Notes: generated by a model from the sequence alone, not told the origin. A DNA stretch of 31,067 nucleotides from an uncultured Oscillospiraceae bacterium (GCA_910579725.1 CAJTUD010000023.1:1-31067), one strand, 5' to 3'; positions 1 through 8,969 are shown, numbered from the stretch's first letter. Program-made: numbers and translations.

Positions 1-15
1 TATCATCTTTACATG

Positions 16-43
16 AAAAAGTCTGCCGAGGGGCAGACTTTTT
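16..43. terminator. Hairpin terminator, possibly bidirectional
   Basis: A 7-bp stem (GTCTGCC at 21-27 with GGCAGAC at 32-38) and a GAGG loop are flanked by A5 on the left and T5 on the right, so it can terminate in either direction. It lies between the minus-strand catabolic operon and whatever is left of the window. Confidence 0.75.
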
Positions 44-52
44 CGACAAGCT

Positions 53-85
53 GAGCCGCCCGGTTTTTATACCGGGCGGCTCTTT
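53..85. terminator. Second hairpin terminator
   Basis: A perfect 11-bp stem (53-63 with 72-82, GC-rich) closes an 8-nt loop and is followed by a short T-rich tail on the plus strand. With the hairpin at 16-43 it marks the end of the operon whose last gene stops at 171. Nothing coding is seen from 1 to 170. Confidence 0.65.
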
Positions 86-170
86 GCACAGTGTAATAAA
101 AATGTGTTTCCCAGAGCCTGAACGCAGGAAATATCCGCAGAGATGGATATCTGCCCTTCTGTGTCATCTT

Positions 171-1019
171 CTACAGACAGCTGCCAGCCTGTAAAGCTCT
201 CCGCAGAAAGACCTGCGCCTGCGCCAGATCCCGCCTCCAATCCGGACTCCCCAGGTACCAGAACTCCGCCACAAACCGGCGCACACCCAAGGAAAGAGAT
301 GCCGCCGCCGCCGCCTCGAAGTCTACATGCCCCTGGCCAAAAAACAGATCGCGGAATTTGCCCGGGACAGACTCTTTCAGATGCATTGCGGTGAGATGTC
401 CCGCGCCGGCGGCAAGATCCTTCAGTGGATCCATACTTGCCTCCGCAGCTGCATTGGTCAGGTTGCCGATATCCGGATAAATTTGCAGCCAGGGACTGTC
501 GAGCTCTTTGACAAAAGACATTGCTTTTTCCACAGTGTTCATAAATGGGGTTTCCATCGTTTCAAAAGCCAGCATCACGCCAAACCGGGCGGCCATCCGG
601 ACTGCATGACGCAAATTATCTTTGAAAAGCGCACGAGTCTCTTCATCCGATGGAAGATAATATACATCGTAGCCCGCCAGCTGGATGGTGCGTACCCCCA
701 GGGAGTCTGCAAGTATCAAAGCTTTTTCCAGGATTTGAAGACTGCGGCTGCGGATTTGCCCATCCGGATGCCCCATTGGATATTTCCGGTGGCCGGACAG
801 GCAGATGGAGCGAATGGGAAGTCCCGTCTCCCATTCGGCATCCAGCACTTGACGAATTTCCTTTCTTCCCCACTCCAGGCGCGCCAGCTTTTCATCCGTC
901 TCGTCGATGGAAAGCTCCAAAAAATCAAATCCAGCCTGTCTTGCCTCTGACAGCTTTTCGGGAATGGAAAGAGTTCCCGGCATGCTTTTTTCATATAACC
1001 CCAGGAGATATGGCGTCAT
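171..1019 (-). CDS. ulaE: L-ribulose-5-phosphate (pentulose-5-phosphate) 3-epimerase, UlaE/SgbU family
   Basis: 282 aa, the usual length for UlaE/SgbU, which interconvert L-xylulose-5-P and L-ribulose-5-P in the cytoplasm. Seen: the N-terminal GLYEKSMPG and FDFLELSIDETDEKLARLEW blocks, the central TIQLAGYDVYY block and YPDIGNL, all close to the E. coli proteins as I recall them. Candidate metal/catalytic residues of the TIM barrel are Glu153, Asp183, His213 and Glu252. The ATG is preceded by AGGAGG at 8 nt spacing. It is the last gene of the operon, 154 bp after the kinase, with terminators beyond it. The family assignment is firm. The stereochemistry of the real substrate (L-pentulose or D-pentulose 5-phosphate) is not decided by the sequence; see findings. 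Confidence 0.88.
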   Translation of the reverse strand: MTPYLLGLYEKSMPGTLSIPEKLSEARQAGFDFLELSIDETDEKLARLEWGRKEIRQVLDAEWETGLPIRSICLSGHRKYPMGHPDGQIRSRSLQILEKALILADSLGVRTIQLAGYDVYYLPSDEETRALFKDNLRHAVRMAARFGVMLAFETMETPFMNTVEKAMSFVKELDSPWLQIYPDIGNLTNAAAEASMDPLKDLAAGAGHLTAMHLKESVPGKFRDLFFGQGHVDFEAAAAASLSLGVRRFVAEFWYLGSPDWRRDLAQAQVFLRRALQAGSCL

Positions 1020-1173
1020 GTATCCGGCCTCCTAATCCTCGATATGGCGAAAAATGCCATCCGCTCCATGACAACGGATTACCGCCGTCCAAACATATAA
1101 ATGCCGTTCCCGGCCGCGCATCTTTACCTATACCATCTGGTGCAGCGGCAATCTGCGCCGTTGCCGCGTCTGG

Positions 1174-2685
1174 TCAGTTCATGCAGGACCATGCCCCATC
1201 CAGCCCCTGGATTATAGCGCGATAGGCTTCGTACTTGTCCTCGTACACCGCCCGGTATTCGGATCTGGGGCAAATTGTCTGCGTAATCTGAACCGTACGG
1301 GAAATCGCGGAGGGGTAATCAGGGTAAATACCAGCAGCAATGCCCGCCGCCATTGCAGCGCCCAGACACCCGAGCTCTTTCCCGGCGGTTGTCTCAACAG
1401 GAATTTGCAGCGCGTCCGCAAATATTTGCGCCCAGACTGTGGAGTGAGCCGCACCGCCTGAGAGCCGGATACTGTCCGGTTTTCCGCGGTTGACCAGCAG
1501 CCGCCTGACATGGGTGAGATGGGAAAAGACGACTCCCTCATAGACAGCCCGAAGCATGTGCCTCTGATCGTGATAGGCGGTCAACCCCACAAAAGCCCCC
1601 TTTGCCAGCGGATTTTCATTGGACCCATTGAGAAAAGGGAGAAAAACCAGGCCGCAGTCATGCGGTTCAACGGAAGCGACCTGCCGGTTGGCCAATTCAT
1701 ATATGGACTGGCCCTGGGCCTCTATTTGCGCCCGCTCCCTGCCAAACAGCCTATGGAGGAGCCACTCCAGATTTCCCGCCGAGGTGGGGCTGCTTTCCTC
1801 GATCAGAAAATAGCCGGGGATACAGAATATGGAGTTCAGCGAGACGGTACCGTTTGTGATCGGGATTGGAGAGAGAAACTCGTTGATACTCCATGTGCCG
1901 GCAATCATGCACAGCTCCCGGGGACTGGACAGACCGCTGGCAATACCGCAGGCATCCACATCAAACATGCCCGCTGCCACCGGAATACCCGGCGGCAGTC
2001 CGGTAAAGGAGGCTGCCTCCGGCGTGACGCGGCCGCATATGTCGGAGGACCGGCACAGCGGCGGCAGTTTTTCCAGACACTGTTCCAGACCGAACAACGC
2101 CATCAGATCCCCATCGTAAGCCTGCGTTGACAGATTGATCAGGTTCCCTCCGGAAAAATCTGTATATTCGGCAAACGCCTGTCCCGTGAGCCGGTATCGT
2201 ATGTAGTCCTTTACGGCAAATATGTAACGGGTGCGCTCCAGCACTTCCGGCTCGTGATCCCGGAGCCAGGCCAGCAGAGCCACCGGCTGCATCATCACAA
2301 TGTCCTGAAAGGTTTTCTCATAGACGCCGGCGGCTGTGCCGTCAGCCTTCCATCGCTGAACATACTCCAGCCCTCTGCGGTCAGTGGAGAGAATGCCGGG
2401 ATAGGCAGGGCGTCCCTTTCCGTCCACCAGATATAACCCTTTTCCGTGGCCGGAGAGGGAGACGCCCGCAATCTCTTCCGGGCGGACGGCGCTTTGACGG
2501 AGCGCATTTCGGATTGCCTGACCGTTGATCTGCCATAGCTCGTCCATATCCCGCTCTGCATGGCCGGGTCTGGACGGTGCGGCAGGTACGAGTACGCTGG
2601 AAACCGCCAGTTGGCGTCCTTCCTCATCAAATACGGCAGCCTTGGCGGCAGTTCCGCCGTTGTCAATTCCCACGAGATATCTCAT
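1174..2685 (-). CDS. lyxK: FGGY-family pentulose kinase, L-xylulose kinase (LyxK)-like
   Basis: 503 aa, typical for FGGY sugar kinases, which phosphorylate a ketopentose with ATP. Seen: the N-terminal phosphate-binding GIDNGGT (residues 6-12), the ILSTDRR block near 98-104, the probable catalytic base Asp242 in AGMFDVD, GTW at 263-265, and a C-terminal YEGVVFSHLTH block. The order and wording of these blocks resemble E. coli LyxK more than xylulokinase or ribulokinase. The start chosen is the ATG at 2685, behind AAAGGAG at about 8 nt. The open frame continues 22 codons upstream, but that extension overlaps rhaA and lacks a ribosome site. The gap to rhaA is 22 bp, so the two are co-transcribed. 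D-ribulose remains a possible substrate. Confidence 0.85.
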   Translation of the reverse strand: MRYLVGIDNGGTAAKAAVFDEEGRQLAVSSVLVPAAPSRPGHAERDMDELWQINGQAIRNALRQSAVRPEEIAGVSLSGHGKGLYLVDGKGRPAYPGILSTDRRGLEYVQRWKADGTAAGVYEKTFQDIVMMQPVALLAWLRDHEPEVLERTRYIFAVKDYIRYRLTGQAFAEYTDFSGGNLINLSTQAYDGDLMALFGLEQCLEKLPPLCRSSDICGRVTPEAASFTGLPPGIPVAAGMFDVDACGIASGLSSPRELCMIAGTWSINEFLSPIPITNGTVSLNSIFCIPGYFLIEESSPTSAGNLEWLLHRLFGRERAQIEAQGQSIYELANRQVASVEPHDCGLVFLPFLNGSNENPLAKGAFVGLTAYHDQRHMLRAVYEGVVFSHLTHVRRLLVNRGKPDSIRLSGGAAHSTVWAQIFADALQIPVETTAGKELGCLGAAMAAGIAAGIYPDYPSAISRTVQITQTICPRSEYRAVYEDKYEAYRAIIQGLDGAWSCMN

Positions 2686-2707
2686 GCAGCGCACTCCTTT
2701 CTCCGGC

Positions 2708-3934
2708 TCATCGGGTGCGGAGGTCAGAAATCCACTCACTGCCGGCCACATTTTCGCTCATGCAGAAGTAATCCCAGACAAATCCGGCAGGCATCATCTT
2801 TACTTCCTCCAGCAGAGCCAGCCGCTTTGTGGTATTGCCGTCATACTCCAGCCGCTTCAGCTCCTGAATCGGGCGAAGCATGGCCAAAAGCAGCGCCTTC
2901 CGGGTACTGCGGGCACCAATCACCATGGCGGCAATGCGGTTGATGGATGCGTCAAAGAAATCTGTGCCGATGTGAACCCTGTCATAGGCGTCATAAGCGG
3001 CAATTTCCTCCATAATTTCCTTGGTGGGATCATCCAGCAGCACCACATGATCGGAATCCCAGCGAACAGGGCGGGAAACATGCAGCTGCAGCTGATCGCC
3101 AAAGGCCAGGTAGCTGGTAAATTTGCTGGCGACAGACTCTGTGGGATGGAAATGTCCCGCGTCCAGGCAGACGATGCATTTGCCGGTGTGAGCGGCGTAT
3201 TCCGTATAAAATTCATTGGAACCAGGGACATAAGACTCGCTGCCCAGGCCAAACACCTTGGACTCGCAGGAGTCCAGATTGTGCTCCAGCGGCTGGGCAA
3301 AAATCTGATCCAGCGAATCTTTCAGCAGCAGGCGGGGCTTCAGCTTGTCCACCGTGATATCCTTGCTGCCGTCGCCGATCCAATGGTTGGTGATACATGT
3401 CTCTCCCAGCTCGCGGCCAAAATAGTCTCCGATCTTCCGGCAGGCGATCCCATGCTCGATCCAGAACCGGCGTACTCCTTCATCCGGACTTGTCAGAGTA
3501 GCCCCGGAGTCGTAGTCTGGGTGAGCAAAATAAGTTGGATTGAAATCCAGACCAATCCGCCGGTCCCTGGCATACTCCACCCATTCCGCAAACTCTGCGG
3601 GAGAGATTTCGTTGCGCCCGATTTTTTTGCCATGCTTGTTCATGTAAATAGAATGAAGGGCCAGTTTTGTGCGGCCGGGAATCAAATCCAAAGCCTGATC
3701 CAAATGCCGCATGAATGTTTCCCGGTTTTCCGGCCTGCCCGGAGCATTGCCGGTAGCAGCCAGGCCGCCATCCAAAACTGCGGCAGGGAACTCAAATCCC
3801 TGAAGATCATCCAGCTGCCAGCAGTGGAGAGAGATGGGTACGCTGGACAGCTTCTGTAAGACTGCGTTGGTATCCACGCCCAGTTGAGCGTACATTTCCC
3901 TGGCAATCTGATAATTCCTTTCTGTGTTGCTCAT
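2708..3934 (-). CDS. rhaA: L-rhamnose isomerase family aldose-ketose isomerase
   Basis: 408 aa, against about 419 for E. coli RhaA. The family is a metal-dependent cytoplasmic aldose-ketose isomerase. All metal ligands known from the E. coli enzyme have counterparts: Glu224, Asp258, His261, His285, Asp293, Asp295 and Asp325. They sit in the motifs CLDAGHFHPTE and LHVSRPVRWDSDHVV. FDASINRIAA near the C-terminus is also conserved. Family members are known to act on L-lyxose, L-mannose, D-ribose and D-allose as well as L-rhamnose. No rhamnulokinase or rhamnulose-1-P aldolase is present here. The next two genes are a pentulose kinase and a pentulose-P epimerase, so a pentose substrate is more likely than rhamnose. 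AAGGAG precedes the ATG. Confidence 0.92.
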   Translation of the reverse strand: MSNTERNYQIAREMYAQLGVDTNAVLQKLSSVPISLHCWQLDDLQGFEFPAAVLDGGLAATGNAPGRPENRETFMRHLDQALDLIPGRTKLALHSIYMNKHGKKIGRNEISPAEFAEWVEYARDRRIGLDFNPTYFAHPDYDSGATLTSPDEGVRRFWIEHGIACRKIGDYFGRELGETCITNHWIGDGSKDITVDKLKPRLLLKDSLDQIFAQPLEHNLDSCESKVFGLGSESYVPGSNEFYTEYAAHTGKCIVCLDAGHFHPTESVASKFTSYLAFGDQLQLHVSRPVRWDSDHVVLLDDPTKEIMEEIAAYDAYDRVHIGTDFFDASINRIAAMVIGARSTRKALLLAMLRPIQELKRLEYDGNTTKRLALLEEVKMMPAGFVWDYFCMSENVAGSEWISDLRTR

Positions 3935-3969
3935 AGAGTATACTCCTTATGGTAATAAATTCCGGCTGC

Positions 3970-4911
3970 TTACTTCTTGTACGCAAAATATTTGCCCTCT
4001 GCCCTGGGGGCGCGAGATGATTTGGAGGAGAACACCAGTACCAGCAGAGTGATGGTATAGGGGAAAATTTTGAGAAACAGCGGCGGTATGGCGGACAGAG
4101 ACGGCCACAGGGTGGATATTTGCGCCACCGTCAGTGCAAAGCCGAAAAACAGAGTGGAAACCAGCACACGGAAGGTCCTCCACTGCCCGAAGATCAGTCC
4201 CGCCAGCGCCACAAATCCCAAACCATTTACATTTCCTGTGGACTGCCCCGCCACGGTCAGCGCATATACCGCTCCGCCCAAGCCGGCAAACGCGCCGGAG
4301 ATCAGAACCCCGGTATAGCGGATTCCCGCCACATGGATTCCCGCCGCTTCCGCTGCCTCCGGATATTCGCCGCAGGCACGCAGCCGCAGGCCAAAGGGCG
4401 TTTTCTCCATGATATACCAGGATAGGACCGTCAGCGCCAGTACAAGCCATGTGGTGATATAGCTCTTTTGGAACAGAACGGGTCCAATAACAGGAATGCC
4501 GGAGAGCAGGGGAATATCAAAGCGGGGCAGGCTGTTGACAATAATAATGCTGACGCCCACGATCTGGCGGGACAGATAGACACTCAGTGCCGCCGCCATC
4601 AGGTTCAGCGCCGTACCGCAGATTGTCTGGTCCGCGTTCAATTGTACGCTTGCAAAGGCCAGCAGCAGAGAGAACAGCATCCCCATCAGAATTGCCAGCA
4701 CAATCCCTGCCGCCGCCGCTGCGGAAGAGCCGCAGGCATCCGTCAGAAGCGTGACGCTCAAAACGCCTGTCAGCGCACCGACAATCATGATACCGTCCAG
4801 AGCAATGTTGATGATGCCGCTGCGCTCCGCAAACATGCCGCCTAAGGCGGTGATCAGAATGGGGATCGTATAGGCCACCGCGTAGGGGGCCATTGTGAAG
4901 AACATGCTCAT
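3970..4911 (-). CDS. ABC transporter permease, nucleoside-type importer (second permease)
   Basis: 313 aa, very hydrophobic with about eight to ten membrane segments. It has the RSGIINIALDGIMIVGA block near residues 29-45 and an SGAFAGLGGAVYAL segment, both typical of the branched-chain/nucleoside-type permeases (YufQ/NupC/RnsD group). It forms the membrane channel with the preceding permease. Its ATG overlaps that gene's stop by 4 nt (ATGA), which suggests translational coupling. It is followed 35 bp later by rhaA. The permease family is clear; the substrate is inferred from the BMP lipoprotein upstream. Confidence 0.87.
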   Translation of the reverse strand: MSMFFTMAPYAVAYTIPILITALGGMFAERSGIINIALDGIMIVGALTGVLSVTLLTDACGSSAAAAAGIVLAILMGMLFSLLLAFASVQLNADQTICGTALNLMAAALSVYLSRQIVGVSIIIVNSLPRFDIPLLSGIPVIGPVLFQKSYITTWLVLALTVLSWYIMEKTPFGLRLRACGEYPEAAEAAGIHVAGIRYTGVLISGAFAGLGGAVYALTVAGQSTGNVNGLGFVALAGLIFGQWRTFRVLVSTLFFGFALTVAQISTLWPSLSAIPPLFLKIFPYTITLLVLVFSSKSSRAPRAEGKYFAYKK

Positions 4912-6014
4912 TCCTGCTCAGCTCCTTTCACCGCGTCTGTTCGTTTTTTCCGGCCATGCAGCCAAGCAAAAAATCTGTCAAAGTACAGATCCACCAATTT
5001 GGAGATCGCCGCAAAATAAATGATAATGGAGAGAATCGTGTCCGCAATCTCCGGCGCAACATGAACCATAGCGTTCATATAACCCTTCCCCGCCTGCAAA
5101 ACAGCGAAGAAGGCCGCCGCAAAAATCACGCCTACAGGCGACAAATTCCCCAGGAGCGCCACGGCGATGCCGTCGAAGCCCTGAGAGGGCTGAACGCCAA
5201 TCCGAATGGAGGAGGAGTAGCCGCAATAGTAGGATACTCCCGCCAAGCCTGCCAGCGCACCTGCAATCGCCATGGACAGAATAGTGTTCTTCTTGACATG
5301 AATCCCGCCGTATTCCGCCGCCTCCGGGCTGAGTCCCACTGCCTTCATGTGATAGCCTGTTACCGTGTGTTTGAGAATGAAATGGATCACAACCACAGCG
5401 GCCAGAGCCAGAAAGAACCCGTAGTTGAAGCTGCTGCTCCCTGTCAGCTGATAGAGCCAGGAAGCCCGGAGCGAGGCCTCGTCCGGAATGGTTCTGGACT
5501 CTGTGACCATAGTGGCGGATTGGAACGCATCAGAGACGATATAGTAAACCATCCAGTGGGCAATCCAGTTCATCATGATGCCGGATACCACCTCGTTGAC
5601 ATTGAACCGGGATTTCAGGAAGCCCTGAAATCCGCCCCACAACACACCTGCCAGCAGTCCGGACAATACGACCGCCGGCAGCAGAATGACTCTGGGCGCC
5701 GGCAGGGACAATGCCGTTATAACGGAAGCCAGTCCGGCAATCATCATCTGCCCTGTAGCGCCAATGTTGAACAAGCCGGTTTTATAAGCAAAGGTAATCG
5801 ACAGGCCGGTGAAGATGAGAGGAATGGCGTTGGCAAGGGTGTTGAATATCCGTGTGGTCGTGGATATTCCTCCGCGAAAGAGGTACAGATAACACTCCAT
5901 GGGATCAACGCCGCTGGCCAACAATAAAAGAGAACCTGCCGCAAAGCCAAACAAAATTGACAGTACTGATACCAGCAGAGGTCTGAATCTTGAAATATTT
6001 AATTTTTTACCCAT
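4908..6014 (-). CDS. ABC transporter permease, nucleoside-type importer (first permease)
   Basis: 368 aa, the longer partner usual in BMP-linked importers (YufP/NupB/RnsC group). The first membrane segment is at about residues 13-33. The YKTGLFNIGATGQMMIAG block and the later GALAGLAGVSYY segment are the family's coupling and core regions. It is predicted to be an inner membrane channel subunit. The start overlaps the end of the ATPase gene by 8 nt, and its own stop overlaps the next permease by 4 nt, so the three are tightly coupled. Confidence 0.87.
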   Translation of the reverse strand: MGKKLNISRFRPLLVSVLSILFGFAAGSLLLLASGVDPMECYLYLFRGGISTTTRIFNTLANAIPLIFTGLSITFAYKTGLFNIGATGQMMIAGLASVITALSLPAPRVILLPAVVLSGLLAGVLWGGFQGFLKSRFNVNEVVSGIMMNWIAHWMVYYIVSDAFQSATMVTESRTIPDEASLRASWLYQLTGSSSFNYGFFLALAAVVVIHFILKHTVTGYHMKAVGLSPEAAEYGGIHVKKNTILSMAIAGALAGLAGVSYYCGYSSSIRIGVQPSQGFDGIAVALLGNLSPVGVIFAAAFFAVLQAGKGYMNAMVHVAPEIADTILSIIIYFAAISKLVDLYFDRFFAWLHGRKKRTDAVKGAEQE

Positions 6015-7542
6015 TCTGTCCCTCCCTCAGCGCCACACCGGCCATCATCAGCCCCACGTTTGACTCTGTGGCCTCCGCCTGCGAGAGCTCGCCGATCAGC
6101 CGGCCGTTGTTGACTGCGATGATCCGGTCCGACAACTGCAACACCTCGTCCAGCTCCAGCGAAACCAAAAGAACCGCTTTTCCATTTTTCCGTTCCTCCA
6201 GCAGCCGCTTGCGGATATATTCAATGGAACCCACATCCATGCCTCGGGTGGGCTGCACCGCAATCAGCAGCTTGTGCGGCTTTTCGATTTCCCGGCCCAC
6301 GATGGCTTTCTGCTGATTGCCGCCGGAGAGACTGGCGGCTCTGGACTCGGCTCCCTCGCTGGAGCGAACGTCAAAGCGCTGAATAATCTCTCTGGCGTGG
6401 CTGCGGATCGCCTCCCGCTGCAGCAGCCCCTTGCAGGCAAACGGTTTCCAGGTGCTGGAGCCCAGAATCAGATTATCCTCCAGGGAGAAGTCCATAACCA
6501 GCCCTCTGCGCTGCCTGTCTTCCGGCACATGAGAAAGTCCGGCGCGAATACGTTCCGATACGGGCAGCCCCGTGATCTCCTGTCCATCCAGCCATATTCT
6601 GCCGCCGCAGGCTGGACGCAGGCCGGTAATCGCCTCCACCAATTCCGTCTGTCCGTTGCCGTCTACACCGGCTATGCCGACAATCTCTCCCTGATGGACC
6701 TCAAAGGAAAAATCCTTCAACCCCAGAGAGCCCAACGTGTTTTTGACGTTGAGTCCCTCTACCCTGAGAATGCAGGGGCCGGGCTTCTGCGCCTCTTTTT
6801 CCAGATGGAAAGACACCTGCCGCCCCACCATTTTGTCCGCCATTTCCTGAGAACTGGTATCCGCCACGGAAACGGTATCCACCACCGCGCCCCGACGAAT
6901 GATGACACACCGGTCGGCGGTCTGCTTGATCTCCTTCAACTTGTGGGTGATGAGAATGATAGATTTTCCCTGCCGGGCCAGGTTGCGGATGATCTGCATC
7001 AACTCATCAATCTCCCGGGGCATCAGTACGGCGGTAGGCTCGTCGAAAACCAGAATATCCGCATCCCGGTACAGCATCTTCAGAATTTCTGTCCGCTGCT
7101 GCATGCCTACCGTAATTTTTTCAATTCTGGCTGTGGGGTCGATTTCCATGCCGTAAGTCTCGGACAGGGCTTTCACACGCGCCTGCGCCCCCTTCAGGTT
7201 CATATGGAAAGGACTGCCCGGTTCCAGACCCAGTACAATGTTTTCTGTAACAGTAAAATTATGAACCAGCTTGAAGTGCTGATGAACCATTCCGATGCCA
7301 AGTTCGTTTGCGTCCCTGGGACCTTTGATCTGCACCGGCTTTCCCTGAATCAGAATCCTGCCGGAATCCGCGCGGTAAATTCCCATCAGAATATTCATGA
7401 GAGTGGATTTTCCCGCGCCATTTTCACCGAGAAGAGCCAGAATCTCTCCCCTGTGCAGCTGAAGAGAGATATGATCGTTGGCCCGCAGCCCGGGAAAATC
7501 CTTGACAATATCCTGCATTTCCAGAACAATCTCCGTATTCAC
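6007..7542 (-). CDS. ABC transporter ATPase with two ABC domains, nucleoside/sugar importer
   Basis: About 511 aa with two nucleotide-binding domains in one chain, as in YufO/NupA/RnsB and ribose-type ATPases. Domain 1 has Walker A GENGAGKST and Walker B ILVFDEPTA. Its signature is the degenerate VGMQQR, usual for this group. Domain 2 has a degenerate Walker A (GVDGNGQTE), signature LSGGNQQK and the LIAVQPTRGMD Walker B region. No ATG is available at the front. GTG at 7542 is best placed behind GAGAGG (6 nt), with TTG at 7545 as the alternative. It lies 112 bp after the binding-protein gene, beyond a strong hairpin. Confidence 0.88.
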   Translation of the reverse strand: MNTEIVLEMQDIVKDFPGLRANDHISLQLHRGEILALLGENGAGKSTLMNILMGIYRADSGRILIQGKPVQIKGPRDANELGIGMVHQHFKLVHNFTVTENIVLGLEPGSPFHMNLKGAQARVKALSETYGMEIDPTARIEKITVGMQQRTEILKMLYRDADILVFDEPTAVLMPREIDELMQIIRNLARQGKSIILITHKLKEIKQTADRCVIIRRGAVVDTVSVADTSSQEMADKMVGRQVSFHLEKEAQKPGPCILRVEGLNVKNTLGSLGLKDFSFEVHQGEIVGIAGVDGNGQTELVEAITGLRPACGGRIWLDGQEITGLPVSERIRAGLSHVPEDRQRRGLVMDFSLEDNLILGSSTWKPFACKGLLQREAIRSHAREIIQRFDVRSSEGAESRAASLSGGNQQKAIVGREIEKPHKLLIAVQPTRGMDVGSIEYIRKRLLEERKNGKAVLLVSLELDEVLQLSDRIIAVNNGRLIGELSQAEATESNVGLMMAGVALREGQNG

Positions 7543-7590
7543 CAAATGCCTCTCTTTCCGCCTGCCGCGCCGGTAGCGGCGGCAAATATC

Positions 7591-7635
7591 AATTGGGAGA
7601 AAAAGCAGGAAACCGCTCCGCTTTTCCTCCCAATT
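7591..7635 (-). other. Stable hairpin between the binding-protein and ATPase genes
   Basis: A 16-bp stem (7591-7606 with 7620-7635), interrupted only by one G-U pair, closes a 13-nt loop. There is no T run after it on the minus strand, so it is more likely a transcript-stabilising 3' end or processing barrier than a full terminator. It would let the lipoprotein be made in excess over the membrane subunits. Confidence 0.7.
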
Positions 7636-7654
7636 AGTTTATTGTGTTATCAGA

Positions 7655-8788
7655 TCAGTTCCACGCGCTGACATCAACCATTTCCTTGCTGACCACATAG
7701 TCGCCGCTGGCGATCTTTTCGGTCATCTCATCAACTAATGCCTGGGTTTCGCTGCTGAAATTGGGGTTTACCTCCGGGCAGGACAGCGCTCCGGTAGAAA
7801 CATTCAGCACCAGATACTGACCGCCGGGATACTGTCCCTTCAGATATTCCTCAATGACATAGTAGGCGGAATTTCCCACCTGCTTCATGGTGGTGGTCAT
7901 GGTAACGGAGGATTTGCCGTCAGAGAGCAGGCCGTCCGCATACTGATCCGAATCGCAGCCGACCACCCAGACCTTTTCCCCGTTTTCCGCCCGGGACTTG
8001 GCTTCATTGAACGCGCCCAGGCTGGTGGAGCCGGCGGCGGCGTAAATCAGATTGGTGCCATTTTCATACATCTGCGCGGCGATCTGCTGCCCGAGAGCGG
8101 CGTCGCTGTAAGTTCCGCTCCAAACAAAATTGTCCGCATTGAGCCGGATGTTGGTATTGTAATTCTCGTTGGCGTAAATGACGCCCTGCTTAAAACCGGT
8201 GATAAAGAGCTTGGTATGATCGGTCTCGACGCCGAACAGGCCTCCGAATTCACCCTCCTTTACCTCCAGAGCGGAGCCGAAGCCCGCCAGAAAGCCGCCC
8301 TGCTCCGCATCATAGTCAATGGCGACCGTATTTTCTGCAATGGTATACGTATCATCGCCAGAGTTCCAGGGAGCCGTGTCAATTGTGACAAACATTACCT
8401 CAGGGTAGAGAGACTGTGCGTCATATGCGGCCTGCTGGAAACTGAAACCGGGCATGACAATCATCTGATAGCCCGCATCCACCAAGTCGGCAACAGCCTC
8501 CAGTGTGGCGGTGGTGGAGTCGTCGCTGGACTGGAGGTAGCCAATTTCAACCCCCATATCCGCCTGTGCCTTCTGAAGTCCCTCCCAAGCGGACTGGATA
8601 AAGGACTTGTCGTCAATCGAAGAGGTTCCGCAGCATAGACCTACTTTCAGCGAAACGGCGGGGGTATCCCCGTTATTTTCCCCCTGAGAACCGGAGTTGC
8701 CGGGCTGTTCCTCCTTTGCGCAGCCTGCCAGGCAGACTGCCAGCATACACCCTGTCAGTAAAAGACTTACCCACTTTTTCATCTTCAT
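7655..8788 (-). CDS. BMP/PnrA-family substrate-binding lipoprotein (probable nucleoside binder)
   Basis: 377 aa. Lys-rich N-terminus, hydrophobic segment and lipobox LAGC (Cys23) mark an exported lipoprotein. A Ser/Gly/Asn-rich linker follows, then a type I periplasmic-binding fold. The DDKSFIQSAWEGL block and the FVTIDTAPW and GFLAGFGSAL segments are typical of the BMP (basic membrane protein, PnrA/TmpC/BmpA) family. The characterised members bind purine nucleosides. I chose the ATG at 8788 because AAAGGA sits about 7 nt before it; a second ATG two codons on is possible. It is the first gene of the operon, divergent from lacI, with a leader of roughly 120 nt. The family is clear; the nucleoside ligand is inferred. 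Confidence 0.86.
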   Translation of the reverse strand: MKMKKWVSLLLTGCMLAVCLAGCAKEEQPGNSGSQGENNGDTPAVSLKVGLCCGTSSIDDKSFIQSAWEGLQKAQADMGVEIGYLQSSDDSTTATLEAVADLVDAGYQMIVMPGFSFQQAAYDAQSLYPEVMFVTIDTAPWNSGDDTYTIAENTVAIDYDAEQGGFLAGFGSALEVKEGEFGGLFGVETDHTKLFITGFKQGVIYANENYNTNIRLNADNFVWSGTYSDAALGQQIAAQMYENGTNLIYAAAGSTSLGAFNEAKSRAENGEKVWVVGCDSDQYADGLLSDGKSSVTMTTTMKQVGNSAYYVIEEYLKGQYPGGQYLVLNVSTGALSCPEVNPNFSSETQALVDEMTEKIASGDYVVSKEMVDVSAWN

Positions 8789-8878
8789 TCTCCAATCCTT
8801 TCTGCATGTACCATGCACGCATCTGCGGAAAGGGGCATACCACGGCTGCGCCGCTTCCCTCTCTCGCGTTTCTATCTT

Positions 8879-8900
8879 GCCGCCGGAAATTTCCGGCGGC
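8879..8900 (-). other. Perfect 22-bp palindrome in the leader of the binding-protein gene
   Basis: GCCGCCGGAAA and its exact reverse complement lie back to back within the untranslated leader, about 90 nt before the ATG and just after the predicted -10. It could fold as a stem in RNA or bind a dimeric protein. No T run follows. I do not recognise a known riboswitch around it. Confidence 0.5.
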
Positions 8901-8911
8901 GGTCTGCCTGC

Positions 8912-8940
8912 ATTTTAGCATTTGTTTACTTCTGTGTCAA
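8912..8940 (-). promoter_or_regulatory. Promoter of the transporter/isomerase operon
   Basis: On the minus strand TTGACA (8940-8935), a 17-bp spacer and TAAAAT (8917-8912) make a near-perfect sigma-A promoter directed at the BMP gene. An alternative TATAAT at 8972-8967 has no good -35. Confidence 0.75.
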
Positions 8941-8956
8941 CTAATTTATTGCAAAG

Positions 8957-8969
8957 ATTTTACTAAATT
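8957..8969. promoter_or_regulatory. Candidate LacI-family operator, box 1
   Basis: ATTTTACTAAATT: an odd palindrome with a TTTA-C-TAAA core centred on 8963. It lies 17 bp upstream of the -35 at 8940 and overlaps the alternative TATAAT. The same motif recurs at 8992, 11384 and 11417. Confidence 0.55.

Noticed and set aside
2708..3934. Dedicated L-rhamnose pathway
   Set aside because: No rhamnulokinase, rhamnulose-1-P aldolase, RhaT or AraC-type regulator nearby; the next enzymes are for pentulose phosphates.
8790..8911. Riboswitch in the BMP leader
   Set aside because: The leader has palindromes but I could not match it to purine, PreQ1 or other known aptamer cores.
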